A DNA stretch of 64,000 nucleotides from Corticium candelabrum. Lineage: Eukaryota > Porifera > Homoscleromorpha > Homosclerophorida > Plakinidae. The stretch is taken from the NCBI RefSeq assembly GCF_963422355.1, contig NC_085093.1, forward strand, positions 4,260,503 to 4,324,502, read 5' to 3'. Shown here piece after piece: positions 60,203 to 64,000 of the stretch. Position 1 is the stretch's first letter. The number at the start of each line of letters is the position of its first letter. The notes beneath the pieces were generated by a model. It saw nothing but the letters and a program-made list of their open reading frames with translations, was not told the DNA's origin and searched no databases. The position numbers and the translations under genes are program-made.

Positions 60203-63200
60203 TGTCTTTGTGTGTGTATTTGTGTGTGTGTGTTCTAGTTCATCTGCTGACGTGTATCTAAGTGTTATGTTTTGTCTATTGATCGGTCCGGGTTGTTTGT
60301 GTTCGTTTAAGTTCCAAGATACTGTGGAATGGGATGGTACACTTGGACATCCCAATAAACGCAAGTCGAAAAAGGTATCAGAAGGTTCTAATAAAATACA
60401 CATATTGAATACAATCTACACATATTATATATAAAATTAAAAATAATAAATATATAAACAAATATAAATTGAATAATACAGAAATGCATCTGTACTGTAC
60501 GACTTACTTAGAAAGTCAGTAGAATCGTTCACGCATTGTGATGGTCCCAACAGTACTTTTCTGTTCTTTTTGTCGATGGTTGCAACGTAAATACATAGTT
60601 CATAAAGATTTGCCGGTTGGAGATCTCTAACGGTGTAATTGTCCCTGAGAAAGTTGTTATCATATGTTCTTTCAGAGTAATAGTCAAAGTCGCCGCTAGC
60701 CGTGTTCGACTCAGATTGCCACTTGATGCGATAGAAAAAGAATCCCGTATCGTCGTTGAGTGACTTTCCACTGGGCACTTTCCATTTAAGAGAAATAGAG
60801 TTGGACGTTCGGTTCCACACAGATAACGCTGATACTTCGTCTTGTGGATCTACATAACAAATTTACAAACAAAGGTATACACTATAGTTATAACATATTG
60901 TATATACAAATTACGTGTAAGCAGAGACGTTCGATAGAATATTTGAGAGTAAAATCCTCGTTCATCTTGGGCATCCAGTTGCATCCAAACTGCGTACGTG
61001 CTGTTTCTTTGCAAATATTCTCCACTAATATAATAATATGTTTTGTGAAGAGGTTTTGACAAATCGATGATATGACTGACGATGAGAGGAAAGTGTTTTT
61101 GCTTTCGAGCAACGACGACAGGAGCGTAATAGACAGAGACGGACACGGGTTTGTCATAAAGGCAACTATCGTTGTCCCAATGTACTTCTATTCCACCAGA
61201 CTTGTTGCTCAATACTCTTATAGACTTCGGAGCATTCAGACCTAAAAGTATCGTATACGTTAAATAGAATTTAGGTTTGGACAACCATGTGTATGATTAT
61301 AATCACACACACATACACTCACAGACACACGCGCGCGCGAGCGCGCACTTTTAAAACGAGAGACTTACGTGACCTTGGCGTCCAAAACGTACATATTTCC
61401 GCCGTTTCGTTGTCGTTTAATAAACAGCAGCTAATGTTGTGCAACAAATTATATGACGTAACTTGCACTGTGTACTCTTCAAATGGTTTCAAGTCTGTAA
61501 TGAGCCATTGTTGGTTGTCTATCACGTCAACGACACGTTCCTGTGCCTCGAGACAAGTATGAACGGATGAATTGCCGTAATATCGCAGGCGATAACCAAC
61601 TTGGCCGTTTGGATTAATTGGCGCATCCCAAAACACTTGAGCCACTGATGGATCGTTACCAAGTACGACACTAATGTTCCTTGGTTTAGATGGAGCTGTA
61701 TGTAACAAACATTATTGTAGCAGACATGCATGAATATTTTTATTTATCTTTTCAATACTAGTACGTGTACGCCAGTTTTCTCACCTGATTGGTCAGTGAA
61801 TTGATAAAAGTAGCCAAAATCAATTTCCGTTTTATTTGACAGCGAAACAATAATTTGAACTTTGTAGAGGAACGAAGACAGCAAACCAGTCAGTAACGCT
61901 TCTTCGTTTAATATATCAACTAATTTCTCGACATTCGTTGCATTGCGCACTAATCTGGTTTCATGTGTTTGTTTCGTAATTATCAACCTGACAGATCCAT
62001 TAGCAGTTTTGTTCTGCCTTGGCACCATCCATATGACGCCAAGAGAAGTAGAATTATGAGTCAAAAGCGTAAAATTCCAGTCATTCGAATCTGTTAAAAC
62101 AGTACAGTACACAGAATAAAACCAAAATCATAAATTTATTATGTATTGTATATCTCACCAACAGTTCTAAATATGGTCTCGTTGGTTTCTTTGCTGTTTC
62201 CTTTTGAGCTGTTGATAGCTGCCTTCAAATTATAAATTGTATCAGGTGATAGATCCACAAGATTTAAGTGGCGTTGATTAAAAGGAAGAACATATCTGCT
62301 GATTATATTTGTTTGGTTGAATAAGTAGATAGAGATATTCACACTGGGATCATTAGATACAACAGATGACAATCTCCACGTAACACGAGCGCTGCGCCAG
62401 TCTAAAGGCACAACCTCGACGTTCTCTGGAAAAGGAATAACTACAAGGAAACCAGCGATAGTGGTGAAACACTTGAACGCAACACAATGTAGTCTCACAT
62501 GCCAAACTTGTTCTTATTATCACCAGCTTGCTCCTGGGTCCTACAAGTTCTCTTTCTCTAGACAAAACGACCACAGCCGACACTTCGACTTTATACAACG
62601 TATCTTCATCTAGACCGCCGATGTCGGCATAAGTAGTCGAAGCAGTGAGATTGTAAGAGCGTGACGTAAAGGGAGCGAGCGGCGTGCAGTATACGATGTA
62701 TTGAGGATTCGGACCGCCGGCAAAGTTTGGGTCGATGGGATTCCATGTGACCGAAAGTTGATTCGGCTCCACAGAGTGTACAGTGACGTTGCTCGGTTGT
62801 GATGTCGGATCTAAAATAGAAAGCAATCTCAAACTAATTAATTAATTAATTGATCATAGACATAGATATAGACATAAAAGAAACTAAAAAGATGCAACTA
62901 ACGAGAGATGTTTGGCGTAACAGGTCCCAAGAAGTTTGAAAAATTGCTGCAGACGAGCCTGTCCTGGCCGTTGATAATCGAAGCGATTCGAAAACGAAAT
63001 TTCATGTAGCCTAGATTTTTAAAAACCACGTCGTTGCCGTTAACCGTAACATTTTGAGCGAACAAATTGTCGAGAGTGCTGTATTCTAACAAATATCGCA
63101 GAACTCGAAATCCCGTCTTTGTTTCCGGCTTATTGCTCGCATTCCGTAGATTCCAGGATACTTGAACTGCACCTTCTCCGTACGAGATTGCTCTAAGGTC

Positions 63201-64000
63201 GTCAAAATCCGACACAAACTCTTCACTATAACTACCACAATATTGGAAAATTTCGCAATGGCGACCAATTGCTCCTGTCGGACACGAACACGTATAAGAC
63301 GGATAGTCAGACACGCATTTTGCCCCGTAATCACAGCTTGACGAAAGACAAGGGTCGATCTCACTTTCACATCCTTTACCCGTGTAGCCGTCGAGACATA
63401 TACACGTGCCATTCAAGCACTTACCATTACTCCCACACTCTGATATTTCACAATCAGTCATTACTATGTCACAGTGCCGACCGGTAAATTTTGGCGGGCA
63501 GACACACGTGTAGTTACCGATACCGTCGATACAAGAAGATCCGTTGGAGCAAAGACTAGAACTGCACTCGTTGACTTCGACTTCGCAGTGGACACCGTGA
63601 TATCCGTTCGTGCAGTAGCAATGATTTTTGTCGGAGAGTCGAAGACAGACGCCATCGTGTTCACACACATTGTCGTCGCACGCGTTGTGCACACGCACAC
63701 AACGATATCGATTGATGTCATCTTGACATAATTGGTTTTCTTTACAAGGATTGCTCCCGCATTCATTAATATTGATTTCACAGTTTGCTCCAGCATATCC
63801 GTCTTTACAGGTGCAAGTGTATCCACAAACGTGATCAGAGCACGTGCCTTGATGGTCACAAGGTGATGACAGACATTTGTCTATTATTTCCACGTCGCAA
63901 TAACGTCCTGTAAAACCAGTCCTACAGAGACAAGTTGTGCCACTCTCTATCGGTACACATGTTCCGTAAACACAAGGCGTTGGCCAACAACCGTCGAGGT
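58718..64000 (-). CDS. Receptor tyrosine kinase, 3' half (EGF, FN3 x7, TM, kinase)
   Basis: Continuation of the gene at 1-6413. Exons: 64000-62903 (five to six EGF modules plus one FN3), then FN3 exons 62810-62499, 62440-62159, 62090-61785, 61695-61369, 61241-60915 and 60849-60508, then 60104-59680 (membrane segment and kinase N-lobe) and 59419-58718 (C-lobe, TAA stop at 58718-58720). All six single-FN3 exons are phase 1-1. The membrane helix is about 23 residues starting WVVPISVLAALF. The kinase shows the glycine loop GSGTFG, VAVK lysine, HRDIAARN catalytic loop, DFG, PFRWMSPEA, and DVWSFAVLCWEVYSFG. HRDIAARN marks it as tyrosine-specific. The segment between DFG and PFRWMSPE contains no tyrosine, so classical activation-loop autophosphorylation is doubtful. 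The tail after the kinase is short. With the 5' half the coding length is 6,483 nt (2,160 aa plus stop), in frame throughout. Confidence 0.93.
59458..59593. mobile_element. 136 bp palindromic MITE in the receptor kinase intron
   Basis: The 17-base terminus TATACCATGGTCACGTG at 59458-59474 is repeated as an exact inverted copy at 59577-59593, enclosing about 100 bp. It lies in the intron between kinase exons 59680 and 59419. The size and perfect inverted termini fit a non-autonomous DNA transposon, probably with a TA target duplication included in the termini. It carries no coding capacity. Confidence 0.6.
60139..60199 (+). repeat. (TG)n microsatellite
   Basis: An uninterrupted run of TG dinucleotides in the receptor intron, followed by imperfect TG-rich sequence to about 60230. 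Confidence 0.97.
60234..60387 (-). other. Possible optional FN3-like exon of the receptor, ending in a CA/TG microsatellite
   Basis: Between the last FN3 exon and the membrane exon an AG acceptor opens a phase-1 reading frame from 60387 (PSDTFFDL, then STVSWNLNEHKQPG and ITLRYTSADE). It resembles the first half of an FN3 domain and then runs into the (CA)n tract without a clear GT donor before a stop. Skipping it preserves phase, so the main transcript does not need it. It may be a decaying seventh single-FN3 exon truncated by microsatellite growth, or an alternative exon. Confidence 0.3.

Noticed and set aside
1..64000. Plasmid, phage or organelle genome, suggested by the circular closure
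   Set aside because: Genes are intron-rich animal genes with 5S rRNA and eukaryotic transposons; no replication, partition, phage or mitochondrial genes are present.

Overview
This is nuclear DNA of an invertebrate animal, most likely a sponge or another early-branching metazoan. The evidence is spliceosomal introns, a metazoan receptor tyrosine kinase with EGF, laminin-G and fibronectin III domains, RNA polymerase III 5S rRNA genes, many degraded DNA transposons, and long microsatellites. Nothing bacterial, viral or organellar organises the window. The species cannot be fixed from sequence alone; 'sponge' is an inference from gene families and from a dispersed hairpin repeat.

The last 17 bases repeat the first 17 exactly. 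One receptor tyrosine kinase gene reads without a break from position 1 into position 64000 on the minus strand. The source is therefore a circle, or a sequence closed as one, of 63,983 bp. The gene starts at 6413, runs down to 1, re-enters at 64000 and stops at 58718. Its 12 exons keep phase throughout and encode about 2,160 residues: signal peptide, EGF repeats, laminin G, more EGF repeats, seven FN3 domains, one membrane segment and a tyrosine kinase.

Layout by plus coordinates. 1-6413: 5' half of the receptor, with a 3.9 kb intron holding an inverted-repeat element. 6.4-9 kb: tandem and dispersed repeats. 9.1-11.7 kb: broken DDE integrase-type transposase (minus) with a MITE inside. 14.3-16.9 kb: HECT ubiquitin ligase (G2E3-like) with several frame breaks. 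19.5-23.3 kb: SWIM-domain HMGXB3/KDZ-like transposase-derived gene. 23.7 and 30.1 kb: two dispersed 5S rRNA genes (minus). 24.1-25.2 kb: remnant of an unknown secreted protein. 26.0-28.9 kb: nearly intact hAT transposon with one amber stop. 29.3-31.0 kb: DUF985 cupin gene and its pseudogene copy. 34.9 kb: hAT relic. 37.3-39.4 kb: isolated KDZ-like C-terminal exon, then OTU and Ulp1-like protease exons.

39.5-58.2 kb: tandem array of roughly 5 kb units. Each carries a secreted multidomain gene: signal peptide, laminin-type EGF, C39-peptidase-like region, DUF2135/YfaP-like domain, and an unassigned C-terminal domain. The middle copy is intact (919 aa), the first has a 2-base deletion, the third is a pseudogene, and a fourth survives only as upstream sequence. 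A 2.8 kb RecQ-helicase-bearing element with long terminal inverted repeats and a 10 bp target duplication sits in unit 2; the empty site is preserved in unit 3. 58.7-64.0 kb: 3' half of the receptor.

The intact coding units are the receptor, copy 2 of the secreted family, the cupin exon and the 5S genes. Most other coding traces are transposon-derived or broken.
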